A DNA stretch of 64,000 nucleotides from Variovorax sp. Root318D1 (GTDB lineage Bacteria; Pseudomonadota; Gammaproteobacteria; Burkholderiales; Burkholderiaceae_C), in NCBI RefSeq assembly GCF_001424835.1, contig NZ_LMCQ01000024.1, forward strand, positions 295,677 through 359,676. Direction: 5' to 3'. Under the pieces are notes generated by a model. The model was not told the origin of the DNA and ran no database searches. It worked only from the letters and a program-made list of their open reading frames with translations. Of this stretch, positions 41,376-52,394 are shown one piece after another. A program made the translations under genes and the position numbers. The stretch's first letter is position 1; each line of letters begins with the position of its first letter.

Positions 41376-42002
41376 ATGCAACCGCTGATCGACGGTCTCA
41401 TTTTCATCGTGGACGATGACGTCAGCGTGCGTGAAGCGCTGGCCTGGCTGCTGCGCTCGCGCCGCCTCGAAAGCGAACACTTCGCGAGCGCCGAGGCTTT
41501 CGAGCAGCGCCTGGCCGAAGGTCCGCTGCCCGAGCAGCCGCTGTGCCTGCTGCTGGACGTGCGGATGCCCGGCACCAGCGGCCTGGTGCTGTTCGACCGG
41601 CTCGCGGAACGCGGCGTCCTGGACGCCATGCCGGTAATTTTTCTCACCGGCCACGCCGACGTTCCGACCGCGGTGGACGCGGTGAAGCGCGGGGCCTTCG
41701 ATTTTTGCGAGAAGCCGTTCTCCGACAACGCACTGGTCGACCGCATCGAGCAGGCGCTGGGTGCCTCGCTCCGGGCGCTGGAAGTACAGCGCGCGCGCAA
41801 GAGTCTGGCCGGCCGCGTGGCCGAACTGACCGAGCGCGAGCGCGACGTGATGCGGCTCGTGGTCGAGGGATTGCCCAACAAGCTGATTGCCGATCAGCTC
41901 GCGATCAGCGTGCGCACGGTGGAGGTCCACCGCGCGCGCGTGTTCGACAAGATGGAAGTGAAATCGGCGGTCGAGCTGGCCAACCGCCTGAGAGATCTCT
42001 AG
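41376..42002 (+). CDS. FixJ/NarL-type response regulator
   Basis: 208-residue two-domain regulator. Receiver: acidic pocket IVDDDVSVRE, phosphoacceptor Asp61 (LLLDVRMPG), Thr91 and Lys113 (CEKPF). The C-terminal LuxR-type helix-turn-helix shows LTERERDVMRLVVEGLPNKLIADQLAISVRTVEVHRARVFDKM. It should be phosphorylated by the kinase encoded 37 bases upstream. FixJ-family regulators are usually paired with PAS kinases. Targets are not visible here. Confidence 0.94.
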   Translation: MQPLIDGLIFIVDDDVSVREALAWLLRSRRLESEHFASAEAFEQRLAEGPLPEQPLCLLLDVRMPGTSGLVLFDRLAERGVLDAMPVIFLTGHADVPTAVDAVKRGAFDFCEKPFSDNALVDRIEQALGASLRALEVQRARKSLAGRVAELTERERDVMRLVVEGLPNKLIADQLAISVRTVEVHRARVFDKMEVKSAVELANRLRDL

Positions 42003-42006
42003 GAGA

Positions 42007-42570
42007 TCAGACCTTTTCCGCGACGAAGATCTCGACGCGGCGGTTCTGGGCACGGCCGGCCGGCGTGCTGTTGTCGGCCAGGGGTTCGCGCGAGCCGCGG
42101 CCGTCGGTGGTGATGGCGGTCGTCGAGACGCCACGGCCCACCAGGTGGTTGCGCACGCTGTCGGCGCGGCTCACCGAGAGGCGCTCGTTGCCCTCTTCGC
42201 TTCCGGTGTTGTCGGTGTGGCCCACCACGCGCACGCTGGCCGTGGTGGCGCTGCGCAGGCCTTCGGCGGCTTTGTCGAGCACCTGGGCGAGGTTGCGCTT
42301 CACGTTGGCGCGGCCCACGTCGAACGACAGTTCATTGGGAATCACGAGATGCAGCTGGTTGTCCGTGGTCTGCTCGATCACCACGCCCGTGCCCTTGGTC
42401 GAGTTTTCGAGCTCGGTCTTGAGCGAGGCCAGGCGCGCGGTCCAGCTGTTGGCTGGCGCGGCTGCCTGTGCCGCCGGTGCGGCGGCTGATCCCGGCGCGG
42501 GCGATTGCGAGGCGCAGCCCACAACGAACAATGCGGCCGCAGCCGCACCCGAAACAACAAACTTCCTCAT
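42007..42570 (-). CDS. OmpA-family lipoprotein (first of a pair)
   Basis: 187 residues. A lipoprotein signal peptide (VVGCASQ) is followed by an Ala/Pro-rich segment and a C-terminal OmpA-like peptidoglycan-binding domain: ELSFDVGRANVKRNL, VVGHTDNTGSEEGNERLSVSRADSVRNHL and GRGSREPLADNSTPAGRAQNRRVEIF, with the Asp and Arg that bind diaminopimelate. A GAGGGAA ribosome binding site precedes ATG 42570. It is a clear paralogue of the next gene and lacks its glycine zipper. The stop is five bases from the response regulator stop. Confidence 0.9.
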   Translation of the reverse strand: MRKFVVSGAAAAALFVVGCASQSPAPGSAAAPAAQAAAPANSWTARLASLKTELENSTKGTGVVIEQTTDNQLHLVIPNELSFDVGRANVKRNLAQVLDKAAEGLRSATTASVRVVGHTDNTGSEEGNERLSVSRADSVRNHLVGRGVSTTAITTDGRGSREPLADNSTPAGRAQNRRVEIFVAEKV

Positions 42571-42677
42571 GAGTATTCCCTCTGAATGAACATTGAAACG
42601 ATGGCAATGGGCGCCGGCCGCTCCCGCCCGACCGGCTTCTTCTTTTTGTGTTTTGTCTTTTTATCTGTCGATGGCGA

Positions 42678-43337
42678 TCAGCCTCGCGGCGCGCGCTCAC
42701 CCACGTAGATTTCGACGCGGCGGTTCTGCGCCCGGCCAGCGTCGCTGTTGTTGTCGGCAATCGGTTCGCGCGAGCCGCGTCCTTCGATGCGGAAAGCCGC
42801 CGTGCTCACGCCACGTGTCACAAGATAGTCGCGCGTGCTTGCGGCACGGTCGACCGACAGCGGGTTGTTGACTGCGTCCGAGCCGGTGGCGTCGGTGTGG
42901 CCGATGATGCGCACTTCGGCATTCGGGTTGTTGCGCAGGCCGCTCGCGAACTGGTCGAGCACCGGCGCGAAGTTGGACTTGATGTTCGAACGGCCCACGT
43001 CGAAGGACACGTCGCTCGGGATCTGCAGCTTGAGCTCGTTGTTCGGGGTTTGCGTCACGGCAATGCCGGTGCCCTGGGTGGCGGCTTCCATCTGGCGTTT
43101 CTGGTTTTCCATGCGCTGCGACCACAGGTAGCCGCCGAGTGCGCCGGCTGCGGCACCCACCACGGCACCGGTGCCGATGGCGCCGCGGTTGCCGCCAGTG
43201 GCGGAACCGATGGCCGCGCCGCCCAATGCGCCAATGCCGGCGCCGATGCCGGTGTTGCGCTGGGTGTCGGTCATGCCGCCGGCACATCCGGAGAGGACGA
43301 GAGCAGTGGCGGTGCAAGCAAGTACGAACTTTTTCAT
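42678..43337 (-). CDS. OmpA-family lipoprotein with glycine-zipper domain (second of a pair)
   Basis: 219 residues. Signal peptide with lipobox (LSGCAGG), then a Gly/Ala-rich glycine zipper (about residues 28-70: GIGAGIGALGGAAIGSATGG) that may insert in a membrane, then an OmpA-like domain (about 100-215) very similar to that of the preceding entry (DVSFDVGRSNIKSNF, IIGHTDATGSD, GRGSREPIADNNSDAGRAQNRRVEIYV). An AAAGGGAT ribosome binding site supports ATG 43337. The two genes are probably a tandem duplication; both are read leftwards. YiaD of E. coli has a similar make-up. Confidence 0.9.
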   Translation of the reverse strand: MKKFVLACTATALVLSGCAGGMTDTQRNTGIGAGIGALGGAAIGSATGGNRGAIGTGAVVGAAAGALGGYLWSQRMENQKRQMEAATQGTGIAVTQTPNNELKLQIPSDVSFDVGRSNIKSNFAPVLDQFASGLRNNPNAEVRIIGHTDATGSDAVNNPLSVDRAASTRDYLVTRGVSTAAFRIEGRGSREPIADNNSDAGRAQNRRVEIYVGERAPRG

Positions 43338-43532
43338 GGCAATCCCTTTCTAGGTTGAATCAGGCGGGACAGCTTAGCGTCGGCGAGCACGCGATGGTAC
43401 GGCCTTCCTGCCTTGGAGAAAAGAGGTAAACCTTCTGCAAAGCCCCGTGATTGCTACGATGATTGCTACTAAAGTAATAGCTTGCAGCCTGTTCTCCGAC
43501 ATCCCGCGGCGGCTTTGGGCTACGCAAGGAAT

Positions 43533-43700
43533 TCACGGTTTTGGCGGCGGATTCTTTTCGTCGGAACTGTTGTCGCTGCTGGCGGCGGTTTCGTCTTCGT
43601 CGTGCAGCTCGCCTTTCCTTCGACCTGAAAACATGGTCCACCAGACGATCAAGATGAACACCAGTCCGGCCCCTAGCGCTTCAAGCAAAATCAAACCCAT
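43533..43700 (-). CDS. Small single-span membrane protein
   Basis: 55 residues: MGLILLEALGAGLVFILIVWWTMF is a clear membrane helix, followed by GRRKG and an acidic, Ser/Asn/Pro-rich tail. It has the form of many small inner membrane proteins and GGAG lies ten bases upstream of the ATG. I do not know a function. Its ATG (43700-43698) overlaps the mltA ATG (43699-43701) head-to-head on the opposite strand through CATG. It could also be chance, but a helix with a positive-inside stop and a ribosome binding site argues for a gene. Confidence 0.6.
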   Translation of the reverse strand: MGLILLEALGAGLVFILIVWWTMFSGRRKGELHDEDETAASSDNSSDEKNPPPKP

Positions 43701-44847
43701 GAGAAATCGACTCCAGTGGCTGGTTGGGCTCGCGATCGTAGCAACGCTGGCCGGCTGCTCGATGGCCCCCAGGGCCCCCGACACTTCGGCGCGACCCGCC
43801 GCCACGCCACCGCGCGAGCTCGGTCCGCTGACCGGATCGCTGACGCATCCCAAGAGCCGATGGGTGCCCGTCGGCTGGGCGGAACTGCCGGGCTTTGGCG
43901 AGGATCCGCTGCACGAAGCCTGGATTGCGCTGCTCGCCAACTGCGTGCGGCCCAACGCCGCGTTTGCGCCGCTGTGCCGCGATGTGCGCCAGTTGGCCAT
44001 CGCGACGCCAGAGGAACAGCGCCAGTGGATGACCGACCGGCTGCAGCCCTACCGGGTCGAGTCGCTCGCGGGCTCGAGCGAAGGCAAGCTCACGAGCTAC
44101 TACGAGCCGGTGTACGAGGCCTCCCGCATGCCCACGGCCACGTTCAACGTTCCGATCTACCAGGCGCCTGAGGGGCTGGTGCCGCGCCGCGCCTGGTACA
44201 CGCGGCAGGAAATCGAGACCCTGCCCGAGGCACAGGCCGCCCTGCGCGGCCGCGAGATCGCATGGATGGCCGACCCTATCGATGCGCTGATGCTGCACAT
44301 CCAGGGTTCGGGGCGCCTCCGCATCACAGAGGCCAATGGCACTCAGCGCATGGTGCGCGTGGCCTACGCCGCGACCAACGAGCAGCCGTACAAGAGCGTG
44401 CAGCAATGGCTGATCTCGCAGGGTGTGGCCAAGGTCGGCAAATGGCCCGACGACACCAAGGCATGGGCGGCGCAGAACCCGCAGCGCGTGTCGCAGCTCT
44501 TGTGGAGCAATCCGCGCTACGTGTTCTTCCGCGAAGAAACCATGAGCGAGCTCGATGCGGCTTTCGGCCCGCGCGGCGCACAAGGCGTGCCGCTCACGGC
44601 AGGCCGCTCCATTGCGGTCGACCGCGAGAGCATTCCGTACGGCACGCCGGTATGGCTTGCATCCAGCGGCCCTGCGGCGCAGTTGCAGAAGCTGGTGGTG
44701 GCGCAAGACACGGGCAGTGCCATCGTCGGCGCGGTGCGCGCCGACTACTTCGCCGGCACCGGCGCCGATGCCGGCCGGCTTGCCGCCAGCATGAACCAGC
44801 CGCTGCGCCTGTGGGCGCTGTGGCCGAGGCAAATGCCGGCGCCCTGA
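43699..44847 (+). CDS. mltA: Membrane-bound lytic murein transglycosylase A
   Basis: Cleaves peptidoglycan glycan strands to form 1,6-anhydro ends. 382 residues. ATG 43699 starts a lipoprotein signal peptide with lipobox TLAGCS; the frame continues upstream to 43447 but that part is not signal-like. MltA domain features: LTSYYEPVYEASRM, MLHIQGSGRLR, and the C-terminal 3D domain with RSIAVDRESIPYGTPVWL and VVAQDTGSAIVGAVRADYFAG, which includes the catalytic Asp. Anchored in the outer membrane facing the periplasm. No clear ribosome binding site is seen. Confidence 0.92.
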   Translation: MRNRLQWLVGLAIVATLAGCSMAPRAPDTSARPAATPPRELGPLTGSLTHPKSRWVPVGWAELPGFGEDPLHEAWIALLANCVRPNAAFAPLCRDVRQLAIATPEEQRQWMTDRLQPYRVESLAGSSEGKLTSYYEPVYEASRMPTATFNVPIYQAPEGLVPRRAWYTRQEIETLPEAQAALRGREIAWMADPIDALMLHIQGSGRLRITEANGTQRMVRVAYAATNEQPYKSVQQWLISQGVAKVGKWPDDTKAWAAQNPQRVSQLLWSNPRYVFFREETMSELDAAFGPRGAQGVPLTAGRSIAVDRESIPYGTPVWLASSGPAAQLQKLVVAQDTGSAIVGAVRADYFAGTGADAGRLAASMNQPLRLWALWPRQMPAP

Positions 44848-44978
44848 CTGGCTGTCAGTTGCCGGTCGGAGGGTGAGTCAGCGCAGCTGACCGGAGGCTG
44901 AGCGTTTCACGCGGGTGTCATGCGAACTGACTACCTTCGCGGGTTGATTTCTTGTTCAACCCACGAAAGATATTGCGC

Positions 44979-47237
44979 ATGACCGCAAACTCCCGCAGCG
45001 ACGATCCTTCGATCGATCTCGACGACATCGGCACCAACCCCACCTCGAATCCCTCTTTCACCGACCTGATCGCGTCGCGCCTGAGCCGCCGCCATCTGTT
45101 CGGCCTGGGCGTCGGCACGGCCGGCACCGCGTTGCTGCAGGCATGCGGCGGCGGTGGTGGCGGCGGGGGCGCTGGCTTCCCAGTGCTGCCCCCTGCACCG
45201 GCTCCCGCACCTCCACCGCCGGCACCCGCGCCGCCGGCACCGGCGCCCGCACCGCTCAAGCTCAACTTCAATGCCGTGGCCAAGAGCCTGGACGACGCCG
45301 TGAGCGTGCCTGCCGGCTACACCGCCAGCGTGCTCTACCGCCTGGGTGATCCGATTGCGAACGGCGTAGCTGCCTACAAGAACGATGGCACGGACGATCC
45401 GGCCACCTACGATCGCCGTGCCGGCGACCACCACGACGGCATGACCTTCTTCGGCATGGACGGCTCGAACAAGTGGGACCCCGTCAACTCGGCGCGCGGC
45501 CTGCTCGTGATGAACCACGAAGCCATCACGCCGCTGTTCCTCCACCCCACAGGTCAGACCATCACCGGCACCGGTAGTGCCGCAGTCCGCACCGTCGCAG
45601 ACGAAGTGCTGCGCGAGTTCTACCTGCACGGCGTGAGCGTGATCGAGGTCAACAAGAACGGCAGCGCCTGGAGCTACAAGCAGGACTCGAGCTTCAACCG
45701 CCGCGTTCACACACTCACCGAAATGACGTTCTCGGGCCCGGCCGCCAAGACCGACTCCCTGAAGACCAAGTACTCGACCGACGGCAGCAAGACCCGCGGC
45801 ACGCTCAACAACTGCGCCAACGGCACCACGCCGTGGGGCACGTACCTGACCTGCGAAGAGAACTGGGCCGGCTACTTCCGCCGCATTCCGGCCACCGACA
45901 ACCCCAGCCGCACCGCCAAGGAAATCACCTCGTTCAGCCGCTACGGTGTTTCGAGCACCGGCCGTGAACTTTGGGCCACCGTCACGCCCGACACCGCCGA
46001 CAACATCTACGGCCGCTGGAACACCCAGGTGACCGGCGCCACCGCCACCGACGACTTCCGCAACGGCGCCAACACCTACGGCTGGGTGGTGGAGATCGAT
46101 CCTTTCACCCCGGCCAGCACGCCCAAGAAGCGCACCGCGCTCGGTCGCTTCGGCCATGAAGGCGCCTGCCTCGGCCCGGTCGTGGTCGGCAAGCCGCTGG
46201 TCTGGTACATGGGCGACGACTCGCAGAACGAGTACCTCTACAAGTTCGTTTCCACCAAGGCCTGGGATGCGGCCGACATCGGCGGCGGCATTGCGGCCGG
46301 CGACAAGTACATGGACGACGGCAAGCTCTACGTCGCGCGCTTCAACGCCGACGGCACCGGCAACTGGCTGGAGCTGTCGCTGGGCGTGAACGGCATCACC
46401 TCCGGCAACGCGACCTACCCCTTCGCCGATGCGGCCGACGTGGTTATCAACGCGCGCCTCGCGGCCGACGTGGCCGGCGCGACCAAGATGGACCGCCCCG
46501 AGTGGACCGCCGTCAATCCGAAGAACGGCGAGGTGTACCTCACCCTCACCAACAACGCCGCGCGCACCATCAGCACGACGGATGCCGCCAACCCGCGCTA
46601 CTACAACGACCCCAAGGGCGTGGCCCAGACGGCGCAGAAGGGCAACCCGAACGGCCACGTCGTTCGCTTTGCCGACGCCGGCGGCGACCCCGCGGCCGTC
46701 AGCTTCAACTGGGACGTCTATCTGTTTGGCGCGCGCTCGACGGCATCGGCCGACGTCAACCTGTCCAACCTGGTTGCCGACAACGACTTCTCCAGCCCCG
46801 ACGGCATGTGGTTCAGCCACGCGACCGCCGGCCTGCTGTGGCTGCAGACCGACGATGGCAAGTACACCGACGTGACCAACTGCATGATGCTCGCGGCACT
46901 GCCGGGCCAGGTGGGAGACGGCGCGGCGAAGACGATCACCAACGTCGACGGCGCCACCAGCGCGACGCAGGCCACCTTCGTCGGCAAGGCACCCGGCACC
47001 GACGGCCTGCGCCGCTTCCTGGTCGGCCCCAAGGACTGCGAAATTACGGGCATCGCCGAATCGGGCGACGGCCGCGCGCTGTTCGTCAACATCCAGCATC
47101 CGGGTGAAACAACCGCTGCGGCAAACATCAGCGACCCGACCAAGTTCGGCAGCCACTGGCCGCAGGGCGGCAGCGCCCGTCCACGTTCGGCCACGGTCGT
47201 CATCACCAAGGATGACGGCGGGCTGATCGGTCTCTAA
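44979..47237 (+). CDS. PhoX-family (DUF839) exported protein
   Basis: 752 residues. PhoX proteins are Ca/Fe-dependent alkaline phosphatases of the periplasm exported by the Tat system. The Tat motif SRRHLFGLG (about residues 36-44) is present, followed by LLQAC and a run of Gly, then a Pro/Ala linker (about 60-95). The body has PhoX features: GLLVMNHEAI, GTYLTCEENWAGYF, RFGHEG, and NGEVYLTLTNNA, then the DGMWF and DGRALFVNIQHPGE segments near the C-terminus. The Cys after LLQA might be lipidated. ATG 44979 is preferred to an upstream TTG. Whether it is an active phosphatase cannot be decided here; no phosphate-response site was found. Confidence 0.87.
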   Translation: MTANSRSDDPSIDLDDIGTNPTSNPSFTDLIASRLSRRHLFGLGVGTAGTALLQACGGGGGGGGAGFPVLPPAPAPAPPPPAPAPPAPAPAPLKLNFNAVAKSLDDAVSVPAGYTASVLYRLGDPIANGVAAYKNDGTDDPATYDRRAGDHHDGMTFFGMDGSNKWDPVNSARGLLVMNHEAITPLFLHPTGQTITGTGSAAVRTVADEVLREFYLHGVSVIEVNKNGSAWSYKQDSSFNRRVHTLTEMTFSGPAAKTDSLKTKYSTDGSKTRGTLNNCANGTTPWGTYLTCEENWAGYFRRIPATDNPSRTAKEITSFSRYGVSSTGRELWATVTPDTADNIYGRWNTQVTGATATDDFRNGANTYGWVVEIDPFTPASTPKKRTALGRFGHEGACLGPVVVGKPLVWYMGDDSQNEYLYKFVSTKAWDAADIGGGIAAGDKYMDDGKLYVARFNADGTGNWLELSLGVNGITSGNATYPFADAADVVINARLAADVAGATKMDRPEWTAVNPKNGEVYLTLTNNAARTISTTDAANPRYYNDPKGVAQTAQKGNPNGHVVRFADAGGDPAAVSFNWDVYLFGARSTASADVNLSNLVADNDFSSPDGMWFSHATAGLLWLQTDDGKYTDVTNCMMLAALPGQVGDGAAKTITNVDGATSATQATFVGKAPGTDGLRRFLVGPKDCEITGIAESGDGRALFVNIQHPGETTAAANISDPTKFGSHWPQGGSARPRSATVVITKDDGGLIGL

Positions 47238-47257
47238 GGAAAAGCAGCTGCGCGTGG

Positions 47258-47283
47258 GTCCTCCCGGATTGCTCCGGGAGGAC
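47258..47283. terminator. Perfect hairpin between phoX-like and lrp genes
   Basis: An 11-base stem (47258-47268 with 47273-47283) around loop TTGC. It touches the stop codon of the convergent lrp gene. Neither side has a T run, so it may be a Rho-assisted or bidirectional end rather than a classical terminator. Confidence 0.5.
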
Positions 47284-47748
47284 TTATCGCGGCAGCGGCA
47301 GCGCCGTCTTGTACCTGACCTGCTTGAGCGCAAAGCTCGAGCGAATCTTCTCGATACCCGGAATCGGCGTGAGCTGTTCCAGGATGAATTTCTCCAGCGC
47401 CGCCATGTCTGCCACGGCGATGCGGATCAGGTAGTCGCTGTCGCCCGTCATCAAGTAGCACTCCATCACCTCGTCGTGCTCGGCGATGCGCTGCTCGAAA
47501 TAGGCGAGCGACTGCTTGCTTTGCGTCGTGAGGCTGATCGAGATGAACACGTTCAGCCCCAAGCCCAGGGCCTTGGCGCTCGCAAGCGCCACGTAGCGGT
47601 CGATCACGCCATTTGCCTCGAGCATCTTCACGCGCGCGAGGCATGGCGAGGGTGACAGGTGCACACGGCGCGCCAGCTCCACGTTCGATAGCGCGCCGTC
47701 GCGCTGCAGCTCGTCGAGAATGCGCAGGTCGATGGCGTCGAGTTGCAT
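47284..47748 (-). CDS. Lrp/AsnC family transcriptional regulator
   Basis: 154 residues. N-terminal helix-turn-helix (LDAIDLRILDELQRDGALSNVELARRVHLSPSPCLARVKMLEANGVI) and C-terminal RAM ligand-binding domain (VMECYLMTGDSDYLIRIAV, LTPIPGIEKIRSSFALKQVRYKTALPL). It diverges from the AceE-type gene with 105 bases between, so it probably controls that gene. In Pseudomonas putida an Lrp regulator (MdeR) controls methionine gamma-lyase and an AceE-like E1 (MdeB); the pair here recalls it, without the lyase. Confidence 0.93.
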   Translation of the reverse strand: MQLDAIDLRILDELQRDGALSNVELARRVHLSPSPCLARVKMLEANGVIDRYVALASAKALGLGLNVFISISLTTQSKQSLAYFEQRIAEHDEVMECYLMTGDSDYLIRIAVADMAALEKFILEQLTPIPGIEKIRSSFALKQVRYKTALPLPR

Positions 47749-47853
47749 GAAATGCCGCAGATTTTGAGATTGTCGGAATTTTATGCTGCGAGGCCCGCAT
47801 GGGATTGCCTGTGCCAGTAGCTAATTTGCCGCTCGGCGGCCTAAAGTGCCGAC

Positions 47854-50598
<2,745 letters not shown>

Positions 50599-50650
50599 GT
50601 CGCGTTCGGTAGCCTAGCCAGAGACAGCTCGGCTACCGAACTTGCTTGCC

Positions 50651-51133
50651 TTACTTGTCTGCTTTGAGAATCGTGCCGACCTGCAGCTTTTTTACCTGGT
50701 ACTTGCCTTGGACGTCATCGATCTTGCTCACGCTGTTGCGAGCCATGATGATGCCCATCGAAGGTTCTTGCTGAATGTAGATGATGTCGCCGCTTTTCGC
50801 TGTGATCTGCGTGTCAGCCCAGTTCTCCGCCTTGGAGTAAATCTTGTGCGTACCCGGCGTGACGTTGAAATAGATGTACTGGCTCGAGCGGGTGTGACCC
50901 ATTTCTGATGCGGCTTCTTGATCGTCCACGAAGACATTGAATCGAACCAGACCACCGACGCCGGAAGGCCGTACGACATAAACAATCGCTTTGCCCGGCT
51001 CTGGCATTTTGGGGAGTTGAAAGGACGCAGTTTCAGCCTTCATGACTTCTGGCGAAGGCAGGCTGGCACATCCAGAGAGAACTGCAAGTGCCGCTGCCAG
51101 CATGAGCGATGAGAACGAAGAATTGATTTTCAT
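50651..51133 (-). CDS. DUF2846-type lipoprotein
   Basis: 160 residues. The signal peptide has a lipobox (VLSGCASL), and the mature part carries the DUF2846 pattern: KAIVYVVRPSGVGGLVRFNVFVDDQEA, YIYFNVTPGTHKIYSKAENW, KSGDIIYIQQE. Function unknown. ATG 51133 gives a proper signal peptide although no ribosome binding site is visible; an in-frame TTG at 51172 is less likely. Codon use is less GC-biased than that of its neighbours, which hints at foreign origin. Confidence 0.82.
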   Translation of the reverse strand: MKINSSFSSLMLAAALAVLSGCASLPSPEVMKAETASFQLPKMPEPGKAIVYVVRPSGVGGLVRFNVFVDDQEAASEMGHTRSSQYIYFNVTPGTHKIYSKAENWADTQITAKSGDIIYIQQEPSMGIIMARNSVSKIDDVQGKYQVKKLQVGTILKADK

Positions 51134-51476
51134 GAGAGGGTAAAAATTTGGGGAGGGATAGGTAATCGCCAACTGGGCTCCGGGTGAGAACGATTTAAGT
51201 CAAAAGATGTTGCTCCTCCCAGATGGCGTGCTTTTTTATAGTGATCGCGTGCCGCGTAATCGGGGGCACATGCGCGCGAGTCGGATTCTCGTTACATGTC
51301 GACGCCGAAGGCCAAAATGCGAAAGGTCCACCGCAGATTGAGGTGGAAAGCGCCAGATTTCTCACACCTTCAGCGTGCCGCGCTACAACACCTGTTGGCA
51401 GTGGGTAGTTCTTAAGTTCCAGAGATTCGCCGCACATGCCTGCGTTAGAGTCGCAGCCCGACCGACACCCGAGCTC
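51134..51476. other. Gene-free stretch between the lipoprotein and gntR genes
   Basis: 343 bases with lower GC than the surroundings. It must hold divergent promoters for the lipoprotein gene and the regulator. I see no gene, RNA motif or repeat here. Short open frames on both strands have no ribosome binding site or recognisable product. Confidence 0.55.
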
Positions 51477-52253
51477 ATGACCGCACGTTTTCAATCCGTT
51501 GCTCCCACCGTTCGCCTGGCCGACCAGGTGGCCGATGCATTGGCAGCCGAGGTGCGCAGCGGGCGCCTTTCGGAGGGCGACCGCCTGCCGACCGAGGCCG
51601 CGCTGGCCGAGCAATTCGGCGTCAGCCGCACCGTGGTGCGCGAAGCGGTCTCGCGGCTCAAGTCGCTGGGACTGCTCGATTCGCGCCAGGGCAGCGGGGT
51701 GTACGTGCGCGCGGCCGGTGTCGAACCGCTGCGCTTCGAGATGCCGCACGTCGCATCGCGCGAAGCGGTGATCCAGATGGTGGAACTGCGCCGCGCGCTG
51801 GAGGCCGAGGTGGCTGCGCTGGCGGCCGAACGGCGCACACCTGAAGACGTGCAGCGCATCCGCGACGCCATTGACTCACTGCACGCCGCGGTGGCGGCCG
51901 GAGGCAACGGCGCGGACGAAGACGTGCGCTTTCACCGCGCTATTGCCGAGGCGGCACGCAACCCGTTCCTGATCGGCACGCTGCAGTACCTGCGGCAGTT
52001 CCTGCATGGCGCCACGCGTGTCACGCGCGCCAACGAGGCGCGCCGGGCCGACTTTGCGCGCCAGGTGGCGCAAGAGCACGCGCAGATCGTCGAGGCCATC
52101 GAGGCGGGCGATCCATTGCGCGCCCGAGAGGCCGCCAAGTCCCACATGGACAACGCGATCCGACGCATCGAACAGGCCGATCCTGTTTTCTGGCAGCAGG
52201 AAGGCGCGCAGCTCGCGCGGCCGCTGGTCGAAGGTTGGCCTGCGGGCAAGTAG
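51477..52253 (+). CDS. GntR/FadR-type regulator (FCD domain) of the tetronate cluster
   Basis: 258 residues. N-terminal winged helix (about 10-75: LADQVADALAAEVRSGRLSEGDRLPTEAALAEQFGVSRTVVREAVSRLKSLGLLDSRQGSGVYV) and C-terminal FCD ligand domain (about 95-235) with the metal-binding Asp/His pattern DEDVRFHRAIAEAARNPFL and the later HAQIVEAIEAGD... AAKSHMDNAI. Usually a repressor released by an intermediate of the neighbouring pathway. The 141 bases before the permease contain ATCAG-N14-CTGAT around TTGTATGATGACC (about 52308-52330), a possible operator. It starts at ATG 51477. Confidence 0.92.
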   Translation: MTARFQSVAPTVRLADQVADALAAEVRSGRLSEGDRLPTEAALAEQFGVSRTVVREAVSRLKSLGLLDSRQGSGVYVRAAGVEPLRFEMPHVASREAVIQMVELRRALEAEVAALAAERRTPEDVQRIRDAIDSLHAAVAAGGNGADEDVRFHRAIAEAARNPFLIGTLQYLRQFLHGATRVTRANEARRADFARQVAQEHAQIVEAIEAGDPLRAREAAKSHMDNAIRRIEQADPVFWQQEGAQLARPLVEGWPAGK

Positions 52254-52394
52254 GCAAAAAGGAAACGAGGTGTAGTTTGCGGGTTTACCCGGATCGGGCA
52301 ACTTGCATCAGATTTGTATGATGACCTGATAAATAGAGACGGCGCCGCAGTGTGGCTGCTTGCGCGCATCAGTTCTTCATCCATCGGACCTCCA

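Noticed and set aside
52308..52330. ATCAG-N14-CTGAT inverted repeat as GntR operator
   Set aside because: Short and with no known consensus for this regulator, so mentioned only within the regulator entry, not as a site.
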